NCBI GenBank assembly: GCA_964446655.1
Contig: CAYUPL010000015.1
Location: 1-64,000, forward strand
Reading direction: 5' to 3'
From: Desulfopila_A sp964446655
GTDB lineage: Bacteria; Desulfobacterota; Desulfobulbia; Desulfobulbales; Desulfocapsaceae
Length of the DNA stretch: 64,000 nt
Shown in pieces: positions 1-9,293 of this stretch. The position numbers and the translations under genes are program-made. The notes beneath the pieces are model-generated. The model was not told the DNA's origin, searched no databases, and saw only the letters and a list, made by a program, of their open reading frames with translations. Position 1 is the stretch's first letter; each line of letters starts with the position of its first letter.

Positions 1-167
1 TGCCGAGTCACTGGCAGCGCATGCGATTTGGCTGAGCTTCGTACGTAATCAGATATACGTTTGTCGGCTCCTACAGATTAACAAGTGAGATGAGCCGGCA
101 GGAAATAGAGGGGCAGACTCCCTGAATTTGCGGGAATTATTTTTAAGATCATCCTGAAAAGGAAGAG

Positions 168-1193
168 ATGAGAAAAAAAATCTTTATAGAAAACCTTCAG
201 GAAGGAGACCGGGTTGATGATGTTTTTCTGGTCAAGTCATCACGACTGGCCGAGACACGTGCCGGCAAACCGTATCTTATTCTTGACCTGGTTGACAAGA
301 GCGGAGAGATCGGTGGTCCTGTCTGGGAGAATGCCGAGAAAACAGAGGAGATCTGTCGGGCTGGAGCCTTTATTTTCATCAGGGCTGTAGTACAGTCCTA
401 TCGGGAAAAACCGCAGCTCCGTTTTGAAGATATCCAGCCTGTTTGTAAAGATGATGTCGAGTTGAGCGATTTTATCCCTGCGTCCAGTGTCGATATGGAA
501 GAAATGGGACGGCAGATTCAGAAAATCGTGGCCTCGATAGACAATAGTTGGGTACGGAAGCTATTGAATCGATTTTTCAGTAAGGGGGAGATCTGGGAAG
601 GATTTCAGACTGCTCCTGCTGCAAAAGGTATTCATCATGCCTATGTCGGCGGACTGATGGAGCATTGTCTCTCCATGGCCAAAGTAGCGGATATGCTGGC
701 CGGCCATTATCCCGGTATAGACAGATCCATGCTGATAGCAGGTGTTTTATTGCATGACATCGGCAAAATCAAGGAATTGAAGGAGCAGGTCGGCCTGGTT
801 GAATATACTTCGGCCGGTAGGCTGAAGGGACATCTGGTCATGGGCAGCGAGATGGTCGCTGCGGAGGCGGCTGTCATTAAAGATTTTCCCGAGGAGATTC
901 TGACCCATATTCAACACTGTATCCTCAGTCATCATGGCAGACTTGAGTTTGGTTCTCCAACGGTACCAATGACTCCCGAGGCATTCCTGTTGAGTTTTAT
1001 AGATGATCTCGATTCAAAAATGAACCTCATCGAGCAGTTGCGGCGCAAACAGAAGGGAGACGAGGAGCAGTGGACGGAATATCAGCGTTCGCTGGAGAGG
1101 TTTTTATACCTTGGCCCCCTGGCAGATGAGGAAAAGACCCAGGAGGCAAAGGGCTTGCCGCTGCAGGAAAATAAACAAAAAACCCTATTCTGA
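168..1193 (+). CDS. YhaM-like 3'-5' exoribonuclease (OB-fold plus HD domain)
   Basis: Residues about 1-90 resemble an OB-fold nucleic-acid-binding domain, with a KPYLILDLVDKSGEIGGPVW stretch typical of the YhaM family. A metal-dependent HD phosphohydrolase domain follows at about 150-290, with the histidines of HHAYVGGLMEHCLS, the LLHDIGK metal motif and a later SHHG. The length (341 residues) fits YhaM, which degrades short RNA and DNA 3'-5'. The ATG follows a GGAAGAG ribosome site. The gene opens a co-directional run and is 12 bases from holB. The function rests on family resemblance; the substrate in this organism is not known. Confidence 0.85.
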   Translation: MRKKIFIENLQEGDRVDDVFLVKSSRLAETRAGKPYLILDLVDKSGEIGGPVWENAEKTEEICRAGAFIFIRAVVQSYREKPQLRFEDIQPVCKDDVELSDFIPASSVDMEEMGRQIQKIVASIDNSWVRKLLNRFFSKGEIWEGFQTAPAAKGIHHAYVGGLMEHCLSMAKVADMLAGHYPGIDRSMLIAGVLLHDIGKIKELKEQVGLVEYTSAGRLKGHLVMGSEMVAAEAAVIKDFPEEILTHIQHCILSHHGRLEFGSPTVPMTPEAFLLSFIDDLDSKMNLIEQLRRKQKGDEEQWTEYQRSLERFLYLGPLADEEKTQEAKGLPLQENKQKTLF

Positions 1194-1205
1194 TATCCTT
1201 CGGTT

Positions 1206-2174
1206 ATGCGCCCGGACAATCATTCATCACCTTTTGCGAAACTCTCAGGACAGCAGAGAGCCAAAACGATTCTCGGCCGCTCTCTGGCGTCGGGCAGGAT
1301 AGCGCATGCCTATCTTTTCAGAGGCCCTGACGGCGTCGGTAAAAAGTTGTTTGGCACTGCCATGGCAAAAGCGCTGAATTGCAAGGTTGATGGACCTTCG
1401 GGAGCCTGTTGCTCCTGTGTTTCCTGCAGGAAATTTGATTCAGGTAACCATCCCGATTTCGTCGTTGAGAGTCCTGAAAAAAAGACAATTAAAATCGAAA
1501 GAGTGCGGCAGCTCTGCAAATCACTGTCCTATCCCCCCTATGAGTCTGAACGAAGGATTGTTGTTATTGAGGACGTCCATGCAATGCGGCCGGAAGCGGC
1601 CAATAGCCTCCTCAAAACCCTGGAGGAGCCGCCACCGGCTAATGTCCTTATTCTGACGGCCGAGACGTCGAAGAACATCTTGCCGACCATCAGCTCACGC
1701 TGTCAGATAGTCCCATTTTTTCCTTTACTGCAGACGGAAACCGCTGCAATACTGCAAAAACATCAACAACTGGATGAGGAGCACAGTCATCTGCTGGCAC
1801 GACTAGCCGAGGGAAGTCCGGGACAGGCTCTTCTACTCCATAAGACCGATATGATAGAAACGTGGCAGAGGGTTGTTGCCATGCTCTCGGAACCAAAGCA
1901 TAAAAATGATCTCTATATCGGCACTGTTTTACAGCTGGCCGGACAGATGGCCGATTTGAAGGAAAATCTACTCCCCATGCTTGGTCTGTTGCGTATTTGG
2001 TTACGTGATATTCTTGTGGAAAAGACTGCGTTGACAGCCGGCTCAGGAAGGTCTCCTTCTCCGTCGCAGACGGTTTTTACAAAAATGGAGGCAATAGACA
2101 AAGCTGAGCGGGAACTGGCCAGGAACTGCAATCGTTCATTGGTGTGCGAAATTCTTTTATTTCGGTTACAATAG
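1206..2174 (+). CDS. holB: DNA polymerase III, delta' subunit
   Basis: This is a clamp-loader AAA+ subunit of 322 residues. The P-loop region reads GPDGVGKK, a zinc-type cysteine cluster (CCSCVSC) follows near residues 67-75, and a SSRCQ sensor/arginine-finger motif sits near residue 160, as expected for HolB/DnaX-like proteins. It would help load the beta sliding clamp during replication. It lies just downstream of the YhaM-like gene and upstream of the PSP1 gene, an order also common in Firmicutes (holB-ricT). About 210 bases with no recognisable gene separate it from the next gene. Confidence 0.92.
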   Translation: MRPDNHSSPFAKLSGQQRAKTILGRSLASGRIAHAYLFRGPDGVGKKLFGTAMAKALNCKVDGPSGACCSCVSCRKFDSGNHPDFVVESPEKKTIKIERVRQLCKSLSYPPYESERRIVVIEDVHAMRPEAANSLLKTLEEPPPANVLILTAETSKNILPTISSRCQIVPFFPLLQTETAAILQKHQQLDEEHSHLLARLAEGSPGQALLLHKTDMIETWQRVVAMLSEPKHKNDLYIGTVLQLAGQMADLKENLLPMLGLLRIWLRDILVEKTALTAGSGRSPSPSQTVFTKMEAIDKAERELARNCNRSLVCEILLFRLQ

Positions 2175-2386
2175 ATATTTGTGGTGTGCATTGTGATGTT
2201 GCTGAAAGGGCTGCCTTTTGCGGTCCGGGCTTCAGGGAAAACTTCGACCCGGCACGTAAAGAGTCGTATATCTGCCGGAAAAAGTACACCTTGGTAGTGA
2301 TTTTTAACGATATCGTTGGAGGTTTGTGTTGCAGACCTTGTAGCTCGGGAAGCGATATTTCAACATAAAGCAGATGGTTGTAGTGC

Positions 2387-3301
2387 ATGGTGGAAAGAGA
2401 AACAATATCCGATGCCGATGCGTCCACCGAAGATTTGGAGGGCGAAAAGGTTTTTTATAGAATTCGTTTTAGAAGGGATGGTCAGGAGTTAACGGCTGAG
2501 TCGGTTATGGACACCTTGCAGCGAGACGAAGTTGTAATGGTAAAAACCGATCATGGCCTTGAGCCGGCAATTGTTATTTCAAAGGCGCCTTCTTTTTGTT
2601 GTGGAGAACAAAGAAGGGGAGCCGCATGCCGTATTGCCAGAAAGCTGACCGATGAAGAAATGGAACGGTTTGAGAAACTTCCTGATGCTGAAAAAGCAGC
2701 TTTTGCGGTCTGTGTTGAGCTGATCACCAAGCATGGTCTTGATATGAGTCTTGTCAGGGTGGAAAAATTCTTTAACGGCAGTAAAATGATTTTCTACTTT
2801 ACGGCTGACAATAGAGTTGATTTTCGTGAACTGGTCAAGGACCTGGTACAGGAATTTCGTACGCGAGTGGAGATGCGGCAGGTTGGGGTGCGTCATGAGA
2901 CCAAAATGCTCGGTGGGCTTGGCGCCTGCGGCAGGGAGTTATGCTGTTCTTCTTTTATGAAAAAGTTTGATTCCGTTTCCATTAAAATGGCAAAAGAGCA
3001 GGATCTCCCTCTTAATCCTTCCAAAATATCAGGAGTATGCAACAGACTACTCTGTTGTCTCACCTATGAATTCGATAATTATCATGAGCAGCGCAGACGC
3101 ATGCCGAAGATAGGCAGTCGCGTAAAAATTGACGGGGTTGAATATAAAGTAAAAAGACAGATGCCTCTGCAGCGGATGCTCGTTATTATTGGTCAAGATG
3201 GTGGCGAGCGGACTCTTGATGAACAGCAGTGGCTTGCCGTGGAGAGAGTTAAAAGTGGTGGTAGCGCCGTAAAATTGAAAAACAGGTCTCCCAAAAAATA
3301 A
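2387..3301 (+). CDS. ricT: PSP1/RicT (YaaT)-family protein
   Basis: The 304-residue protein has the PSP1 C-terminal domain at about 110-240. It carries the cysteine pairs characteristic of RicT/YaaT: GACGRELCCSSF near 180 and CNRLLCCL near 215. In Bacillus these bind Fe-S as part of the Ric complex that affects RNA processing and phosphorelay; in this organism the role is inferred only. A further CCGEQRRGAAC cysteine group lies near residue 70. No clear ribosome site precedes the ATG, so the exact start is uncertain. It sits 6 bases upstream of metG, consistent with co-transcription. Confidence 0.85.
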   Translation: MVERETISDADASTEDLEGEKVFYRIRFRRDGQELTAESVMDTLQRDEVVMVKTDHGLEPAIVISKAPSFCCGEQRRGAACRIARKLTDEEMERFEKLPDAEKAAFAVCVELITKHGLDMSLVRVEKFFNGSKMIFYFTADNRVDFRELVKDLVQEFRTRVEMRQVGVRHETKMLGGLGACGRELCCSSFMKKFDSVSIKMAKEQDLPLNPSKISGVCNRLLCCLTYEFDNYHEQRRRMPKIGSRVKIDGVEYKVKRQMPLQRMLVIIGQDGGERTLDEQQWLAVERVKSGGSAVKLKNRSPKK

Positions 3302-3307
3302 GGTAAC

Positions 3308-5236
3308 ATGACAGCATATATTACAACACCGATCTACTATGTGAATGCCCAGCCGCATCTTGGCCATGCCTATACAACCATCGTCGCCGACACCTACAGC
3401 AGGTTTCGCAGGCTATGTGACGATACAGTACGCTTTCAGACGGGAACTGACGAACACGGGGATAAAATTGCCGAAGCGGCCCATAAGGAGAAGAAACAGC
3501 CTCAGGAGTATGTCGATGCTATCAGCGCAATGTTTCAGAATACCTGGGAGTCATTAAAGATCTATCCTGATACTTTTGTCCGGACCACGGATGCCTTTCA
3601 TATCAGGACGGTGCAGCGGATCCTGCAGCAGGTCTATGACAATGGTGATATCTATTTTGACAAATATTCGGGTCTGTACTGTACGGGGTGTGAGAGATTT
3701 CTGACGGAGAAAGAACTGGTCAACGGCAATTGCCCTGATCATCAGGTGCCGCCTCAGGAAATAGCAGAGCAGAACTATTTTTTTCGCATGTCGAAATATC
3801 AGCAGCGCTTGATTACTCATATTCAGGCAAATCCAGAATTTATCACTCCTGAAAGGTACCGCAATGAGGTCCTCTCCTTCCTCAGTGAACCCCTTGAAGA
3901 TCTTTGCATATCACGGCCGGTGAGCAGATTGAACTGGGGCATCCCTCTGCCCTTCGACAGCAGTTTTGTCACCTATGTCTGGTTTGACGCCTTGATTAAT
4001 TACCTGTCAGGGATCGGTTACCCCGATGGGGACGATTTTTCTCTGTATTGGCCGGTGGCCGAACACCTCATAGCCAAAGACATTCTTAAACCACATGCAA
4101 TCTATTGGCCCACCATGCTTATGGCAATCGGCCTGGAACCCTATGCCAAGCTTCATGTTCATGGTTACTGGAATGTTGATAATACCAAAATGTCGAAAAG
4201 TATCGGTAATGTCCTGCGACCGGCAGAACTTGTAGACGAGTATGGCAGAGATGCACTTCGCTATTTTATTCTGCGAGAGATGTCATTCGGTCTGGATGCC
4301 TCCTTTAGCCATGACGCTATTGTCGCGCGGAAAAATTCCGATCTGGCCAATGATCTGGGGAATCTGTTCAGCCGTTCCCTGGCAATGCTGCAGAAATATT
4401 GTGACGGCAGGGTACCTGGAACTGCAGGCGGGATGAAGGAGTCCGATGAGCTGCTTGTTGCTACAGCGCAAGGGATGCTGCAAGAGTATCGCAGGAATAT
4501 GATAAATTTCCAGTTTCATAAGGGATTGCAGGCCGTTTGGGAGCTTGTTGCACAGGCTAATAAATATATCGTGGTTAACGAACCGTGGGCTCTGGCAAAG
4601 GACGTAACCCAAAAGGACAGGCTTGACACGGTTCTGTATAATCTGGTTGAGACCCTGCGGCTACTTGCTCTGGTGCTGTTGCCGGTTATGCCGGAGACCG
4701 CCGCTACTATGAGGCGCGCCCTGGGCCTCGAAGACCATGAAGACCTTGCTTGCAGCCTGGTGGCTGGAGGCAGCTGGGGCGCCTTTCCCCCGGGGCGAAC
4801 TATTTCCGCCACGGCTCCTCTTTTTCCCAGGGTAGTTGTGATGGAAAAGAAGCAAAAAAAACCACAGACACCTACAAAAGAGAAAAACAGCACGGCCGCA
4901 GAAGGACTGATAACATTTGATCAGTTCAGGAAGATTGAGTTCAAGGTGGCTGAGATTCTTGCTGCGGAAAAGGTCGCACAGTCGGACAAACTCCTGCTGC
5001 TTACCGTAATGGCCCATGAAAAACGTACCGTTGTCGCCGGCATAGCTGAACATTATGGTATCGAAGAGCTGATCGGCAAAAAGGTGATTCTGGTTGCCAA
5101 TATGAAACCCGCCAGGATCATGGGGTATGCTTCGGAAGGCATGCTTCTTGCGGCCAAAACAGAAGACAAGGGACAGGATCGCCTGGTGCTGGTGACGGTA
5201 AGTGGTCCGGTGAAAAATGGAAGTATTGTAGCGTAG
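3308..5236 (+). CDS. metG: Methionyl-tRNA synthetase with C-terminal tRNA-binding domain
   Basis: Class I synthetase charging tRNA-Met. The HIGH-type signature is PHLGHAYTT near residue 15, and KMSKS appears exactly as TKMSKSIGN near residue 298. The zinc-knuckle region has CTGC and a following CPDH near residues 127-145, so one zinc site may use a Cys/Asp or Cys/His set. A linker rich in lysine and glutamine (about 515-535) leads into a C-terminal EMAP/Arc1p-like tRNA-binding domain (about 540-642). The full length of 642 residues is typical of the dimeric MetG type. It follows the PSP1 gene by only 6 bases. Confidence 0.97.
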   Translation: MTAYITTPIYYVNAQPHLGHAYTTIVADTYSRFRRLCDDTVRFQTGTDEHGDKIAEAAHKEKKQPQEYVDAISAMFQNTWESLKIYPDTFVRTTDAFHIRTVQRILQQVYDNGDIYFDKYSGLYCTGCERFLTEKELVNGNCPDHQVPPQEIAEQNYFFRMSKYQQRLITHIQANPEFITPERYRNEVLSFLSEPLEDLCISRPVSRLNWGIPLPFDSSFVTYVWFDALINYLSGIGYPDGDDFSLYWPVAEHLIAKDILKPHAIYWPTMLMAIGLEPYAKLHVHGYWNVDNTKMSKSIGNVLRPAELVDEYGRDALRYFILREMSFGLDASFSHDAIVARKNSDLANDLGNLFSRSLAMLQKYCDGRVPGTAGGMKESDELLVATAQGMLQEYRRNMINFQFHKGLQAVWELVAQANKYIVVNEPWALAKDVTQKDRLDTVLYNLVETLRLLALVLLPVMPETAATMRRALGLEDHEDLACSLVAGGSWGAFPPGRTISATAPLFPRVVVMEKKQKKPQTPTKEKNSTAAEGLITFDQFRKIEFKVAEILAAEKVAQSDKLLLLTVMAHEKRTVVAGIAEHYGIEELIGKKVILVANMKPARIMGYASEGMLLAAKTEDKGQDRLVLVTVSGPVKNGSIVA

Positions 5237-5248
5237 AAGGAGAGAATA

Positions 5249-5539
5249 ATGTTTGTGGCGCAGAATTTTTTAATGGCCGTTGCGCAGTTGCTTGATTTCG
5301 CGTTGACCGCCTATATGTGGATCATTATCGGTAGAGCCATTATCTCGTGGGTAAACGCTGATCCATATAATCCGATAGTGCGGTTTCTCTATGAAGTTAC
5401 CGAGCCGTTGCTGGGAAGAATCCGGCGGGTTCTGCCGATAAGTATGGGCGGGATTGATTTTTCTCCTGTAATTCTCATCATGGCAATTATGTTTTTGCAG
5501 AGTTTTCTTGTCCCGACCTTGAAGCACATAGCAATGTGA
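5249..5539 (+). CDS. YggT-family membrane protein
   Basis: A 96-residue integral membrane protein with two hydrophobic segments (about 8-32 and 70-92). Between them is the family's AIISWVNADPYNPIVRFLYEVTEP region. YggT/Ycf19 proteins are linked to cell-envelope organisation and division-site membrane functions, but no biochemical activity is established. The ribosome site AAGGAGAG precedes the ATG. It lies between metG and a DivIVA-domain gene, a pairing also seen in Gram-positive division clusters. Confidence 0.9.
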   Translation: MFVAQNFLMAVAQLLDFALTAYMWIIIGRAIISWVNADPYNPIVRFLYEVTEPLLGRIRRVLPISMGGIDFSPVILIMAIMFLQSFLVPTLKHIAM

Positions 5540-5594
5540 TCCGCTCCGCGGCACAGTGTCATTGCATAAGATTACTACTTAATGGAGCATCGTT

Positions 5595-6527
5595 ATGGCT
5601 ATTACTCCGCAGGCTATTAAAGACCAAGAGTTTATGGTTAAATTCAGAGGGTACGACACCGTCGAGGTAAAAGCCTATCTGGAGCTGATTGCAGAGGAAT
5701 TTTTCGAACTGCTGGAGCAGGTGCGGCAGCAGATCGATGAGCTCGATGTCATCGTTGAAGAAAGGGACGTCCTGCAGGCAGACAAGAGAAGGTTGCAGGA
5801 AGAGCTGAATGCGACGCGGGGCAGTTCGGAAGAGATTCGGTCGGAATTTGCGGAAAGAGACACCGAAGTAGCTGATCTCCAAAGTCAAATACAATCTCTC
5901 CAAAGTCAGATAAGTGCCCTTGAGCGGCAGAACAGTGCCAAAGAGAAGGAACTTGCCGAAGCACAGATGCGAGTCAAGCAGAAAGAGCAGGTTGTACAGA
6001 CGGAAAAAGAGAGAAACGACAAGCTTCTCGCCCGTCTCGATGATCTTGAAAAACAAAATACACAGTTGCGCAGTGAGGAAATTGATTTTAAATCAACTCT
6101 GGTGGCGGCACAGCAGTTCACCACGGAACTGAAAAGGAAAAGCGAGCAGGAAGCCAAAGCAATTATCAACAAGGCAAAGGCGGATGCGGAAAAGATTCGA
6201 CAGGACACAATGGCCGAACTAGCCGCCTATCCTGCTGAGATCGACAGACTCAAATCAATGAGAAATAAAGTTCGACATGATCTGGAAGAGGTGCTCCAGT
6301 TATGCCTTGAAAATCTTGATATTTTCAAGAAAGAGGAGGAGAATGATGATTACGGTGAACTGTTTCAGAAAATAAAGCTGGATACTTTGAACCCTGATGC
6401 CGACGACCTTGATGCTATAAGTATGAACTTTGATCTTCCCGGAACCAGGAGAAACGAGGAAGATGATATTTTTTCCATGAAGGGCGAGATAGAAAAACAG
6501 GAGGACAAGTTTCGTTCCGAGGGATAA
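5595..6527 (+). CDS. DivIVA-domain coiled-coil protein
   Basis: The N-terminus (ITPQAIKDQEFMVKFRGYDTVEV, residues 3-25) is the membrane-binding DivIVA signature. It is followed by a long coiled coil, about residues 30-210, with heptad-rich Gln/Glu/Lys/Leu sequence and a short internal near-repeat (LQSQIQSLQSQI). The C-terminal 100 residues are acidic and lack a known domain. DivIVA proteins recognise negatively curved membrane at poles and septa. The position downstream of yggT supports a role in division or polarity. It ends one base before the GTG of the next gene. Confidence 0.88.
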   Translation: MAITPQAIKDQEFMVKFRGYDTVEVKAYLELIAEEFFELLEQVRQQIDELDVIVEERDVLQADKRRLQEELNATRGSSEEIRSEFAERDTEVADLQSQIQSLQSQISALERQNSAKEKELAEAQMRVKQKEQVVQTEKERNDKLLARLDDLEKQNTQLRSEEIDFKSTLVAAQQFTTELKRKSEQEAKAIINKAKADAEKIRQDTMAELAAYPAEIDRLKSMRNKVRHDLEEVLQLCLENLDIFKKEEENDDYGELFQKIKLDTLNPDADDLDAISMNFDLPGTRRNEEDDIFSMKGEIEKQEDKFRSEG

Positions 6528-6528
6528 T

Positions 6529-6825
6529 GTGGACCTCTTTATGTCCGCTAAAGGAAACAGGCCCGGCCTTAAGTTGATTGTGCAGCCGAAGGCAAAAAAA
6601 ACCAAAATTCTCGGCGTACACGATGGTATGGTAAAACTGGCGATAGCCTCGCCGCCGGTTGACGGCAAGGCCAATAAAGAAGTTGTCGCTTTTCTGGCCG
6701 ATTTTTTCAAATTGAAGAAGAGTGAAGTTTCCATTGTGTCCGGAGAGCGCTCCCGCAGGAAAATATGTCTGCTTGGCTCCCTTGAGGAAGAGGACATCAG
6801 GAAAAAATTGACACCGTTTCTTTAA
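6529..6825 (+). CDS. DUF167 (YggU-family) protein
   Basis: A small protein of 98 residues with the DUF167 core: LIVQPKAKKTKILGVHDGMVKLAIASPPVDGKANKEV-type sequence, near residues 15-50, then a short alpha/beta tail. The reading frame starts with GTG at 6529, overlapping the divIVA stop region; an ATG four codons later (6541) is an equally possible start. Biochemical function is unknown across the family, though it is often found next to yggT, as it nearly is here. Confidence 0.88.
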   Translation: MDLFMSAKGNRPGLKLIVQPKAKKTKILGVHDGMVKLAIASPPVDGKANKEVVAFLADFFKLKKSEVSIVSGERSRRKICLLGSLEEEDIRKKLTPFL

Positions 6826-6846
6826 ATTCGCCGGGAGGGACGAATC

Positions 6847-7551
6847 ATGATTAAGCATCAGCGATATGTGATAGGGAATTGGAAATCACATAAGCGCTTT
6901 GAAGAGGCGAAAATATGGCTGGATGATTTTGCCGGCAGATATACGGCTGTGGATGATGTGCAGGTGATACTGGCGCCCACTTTTCTCTGTCTGGAAAAAA
7001 CCGCGGAATATCTGCGCTCCCTGGCGCTTAAAAATGTGGCCCTTGCGGCGCAGGATGTTTCTCCTTTTCCTATTGGCGCTTACACCGGGGCAATTGCGGC
7101 CGATCTTCTCAAGGAGATGGTGGAGTATGTTATTGTGGGACATTCGGAGAGAAGACGATATTTTCACGAAACCTCTCAGGATGTCGGCAACAAGGTCTGT
7201 GAAACTGTTGATGCCGGCCTTATTCCCATAGTTTGTGTCGATCAGCCCTATGCAATGTCTCAATTGACGGCTCTCAGCGATATAGATACGGATTCGGTTA
7301 TTATCGCTTATGGTCCGGTGGATGCTCTGAATTTTCGTATTCCGCAGACTCCTGAGAAGGTAGCGGAAGCCGTGGAGTTCATCGCGCAGATTCATCCCAA
7401 ATGGCCTATTGTCTATGGTGGGGCACTTCATCCCGACAATGTCGACAGCTATGCCGCCATCCCTAAAATCGCCGGCCTTTTCTGCGGTTCCGTCAGCCTT
7501 GAAGCGAAGGCTTTCCATACCGTTTTTGAGGCTGTCCGTGGTGACGCTTAG
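6847..7551 (+). CDS. Triosephosphate-isomerase-like protein lacking the catalytic glutamate
   Basis: A TIM-barrel protein of 234 residues, shorter than usual (about 250). Asn11 and Lys13 are present in GNWKS, and the electrophilic histidine is present in GHSERR (His99). The catalytic base motif, normally YEPxWAIGTG, reads AYGPVDALNF, so the glutamate is replaced by Gly156 and the loop-6 sequence is lost. CIGE is CVDQ, YGGS is YGGA, and the phosphate-binding VGGASL is CGSVSL. The codon is GGT, two changes away from GAA/GAG. The fold call is strong, but isomerase activity is doubtful. It ends the housekeeping run; a normal tpiA may lie elsewhere. Confidence 0.85.
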   Translation: MIKHQRYVIGNWKSHKRFEEAKIWLDDFAGRYTAVDDVQVILAPTFLCLEKTAEYLRSLALKNVALAAQDVSPFPIGAYTGAIAADLLKEMVEYVIVGHSERRRYFHETSQDVGNKVCETVDAGLIPIVCVDQPYAMSQLTALSDIDTDSVIIAYGPVDALNFRIPQTPEKVAEAVEFIAQIHPKWPIVYGGALHPDNVDSYAAIPKIAGLFCGSVSLEAKAFHTVFEAVRGDA

Positions 7552-7590
7552 GGGTTGTTGGATTTGTGGTGGTGTCTTTTTATCGCCTTG

Positions 7591-9273
7591 TTATTGCCGT
7601 TTTTTAGGAAGCAGAAAAGAAATAACAAAACCCGCGGAATAGATTCCTGCCAGGATAAGACCTATGAAACCCAGGGTTTGCAGGAAGCCATGTTCTCTGG
7701 AGATGTGATCTGCCAGGATGAGTATGGAAGAACCCACAATCAACGCAGATATGATCATCGCCATTCCCATGAGGCGGCTGGCTAAATCGATTTTCTCCGC
7801 CAGATGTTCTATTCTTTTCAACTCCAGGTTAAGGGTGAAGCTGCTGCGGCGCAGATGATCGCGAAAGCCCTGCAGTTCACTGGGCAAACCTTCCAGCAGT
7901 TCCAGATAGCCTCCCATTGTTTTCCATAATCTCTCCCGGATCGCTTTGTAGCTGTACCGTTTCGAGATAATATCGCGGATTTGCGGCTCTACATGGCTCA
8001 GGACATCAAAGGTGGGGTCAAAATATTCGGCCACGCTTTCGATAACCGTCAGGGCCTTAGTGAGCAGGAGGAGGTCCCCGGGGCACTGGATATGGAAACG
8101 CTGCAGCATGGCGAAGAAGTCCCGCAGCAATGTGCTTATATCAATTCTTTCCAGGTTGCTGTCCTGGACCTGGTTGACCAGATGTTGCAACTCCGAGCGG
8201 AAATCCCTGCTTCGTGTTACAGCCGGATCAGCATCGGTCAGTTCAATGACTATTCTACTGAGTTTGTCGAGGTTGCCCTTGGCAATACCGGCGAGCAGGT
8301 CGATGAGGAGGTCGGTTGTTTTACGATCGAGCTGCCCTGTCATGCCGCAGTCTATAAAGCAGAGCTTATTATCCGGCAGAATAAAAATATTGCCGGGATG
8401 AGGATCGGCATGAAAAAAACCAAATTGAAGACATTGCTTGAAAACGGCATCGGTACCTTTGGCCACAATGTCTCTTCTATCCTGGGGAGATAATCGGCTC
8501 GGGGAGATGTTTGAAAGTCTCTGTCCCTTAATCTCTTCCAGTGTCAGAACACTGCGGGTGCTGGCCTCCCAGTATACCAGAGGGAAACTGATATTGTCGT
8601 CGCCTTCGAAATAACGGCGCAATCTGTCCGTTGCCTGCCCTTCATAAATCAGATTGACCTCTTTGAGAAGTTCGCGGGAAAACTCTTTGGCGACCAGCAT
8701 GGGACTATAGCCCAGATTGGAGAAATACTGTTCAACAAGCTGAGCCAGGCTTTGTAACAGAACCATGTCTTCCTCGACAATCTGACGATTACCGGGGCGA
8801 AGAACCTTGATAACAACATCATCACCCTTGATGAGCCTGGCGCGGTGCACCTGAGCCATGGAGGCCGCGGCGAGCGGTTCCTCACTGATATGGCTGAAAA
8901 TCTCTTCCAGCCGCCCTGCAAATTCTATATCGAGTACAGCGCGGATCTCAGTAAAGGGAACCGGCGTGCATCTATCCTGTAATTTTTTGAATTCTTCAGC
9001 CCACTCCGGCGGAATCAGGTCAGGTCGGGTTGAGAGAATCTGGCCGAGTTTGATAAAGGTGGGACCCAGCTCTTCCATGACCAGGCGCATTCGCACGGAT
9101 CTCGGCAGGTTTTTTTCTCCGCTGTCCTCCCCATCCTGCTTTTTTAACTCGAAAAACCTGGACAGACCAGAATCGACGAGTGCTCCACGGAAACCGAAAC
9201 GGGTCAACACCGTCAGGATTTCGGCGAGCCGTCTGGTATTTTGGAAAGTTTTTTTCAGGATATTGATTTTCAT
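7591..9273 (-). CDS. UbiB/AarF (ABC1/ADCK) family atypical kinase
   Basis: The 560-residue protein has the KxGQ-type signature TFIKLGQILSTRPDLIP near residue 74. The ABC1 kinase core follows, with an alanine-rich nucleotide loop EPLAAASMAQVH near 140, VVIKVLRPG, the HADPHPGNI catalytic loop near 290 and the FIDCGMTG metal motif. Two transmembrane helices end the protein (about 500-525 and 533-555). The family supports lipid and quinone biosynthesis by ATPase or kinase activity at membranes. In a menaquinone-using anaerobe it may act in quinone or lipid handling, which is inference. Confidence 0.92.
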   Translation of the reverse strand: MKINILKKTFQNTRRLAEILTVLTRFGFRGALVDSGLSRFFELKKQDGEDSGEKNLPRSVRMRLVMEELGPTFIKLGQILSTRPDLIPPEWAEEFKKLQDRCTPVPFTEIRAVLDIEFAGRLEEIFSHISEEPLAAASMAQVHRARLIKGDDVVIKVLRPGNRQIVEEDMVLLQSLAQLVEQYFSNLGYSPMLVAKEFSRELLKEVNLIYEGQATDRLRRYFEGDDNISFPLVYWEASTRSVLTLEEIKGQRLSNISPSRLSPQDRRDIVAKGTDAVFKQCLQFGFFHADPHPGNIFILPDNKLCFIDCGMTGQLDRKTTDLLIDLLAGIAKGNLDKLSRIVIELTDADPAVTRSRDFRSELQHLVNQVQDSNLERIDISTLLRDFFAMLQRFHIQCPGDLLLLTKALTVIESVAEYFDPTFDVLSHVEPQIRDIISKRYSYKAIRERLWKTMGGYLELLEGLPSELQGFRDHLRRSSFTLNLELKRIEHLAEKIDLASRLMGMAMIISALIVGSSILILADHISREHGFLQTLGFIGLILAGIYSAGFVISFLLPKKRQ

Positions 9274-9293
9274 TGGAATGGTGTACTACCTCT

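Noticed and set aside
1..86. Open frame at the left edge that could be the end of an upstream gene
   Set aside because: Two frames stay open for only 10-28 codons and neither has recognisable sequence, so no gene can be supported.
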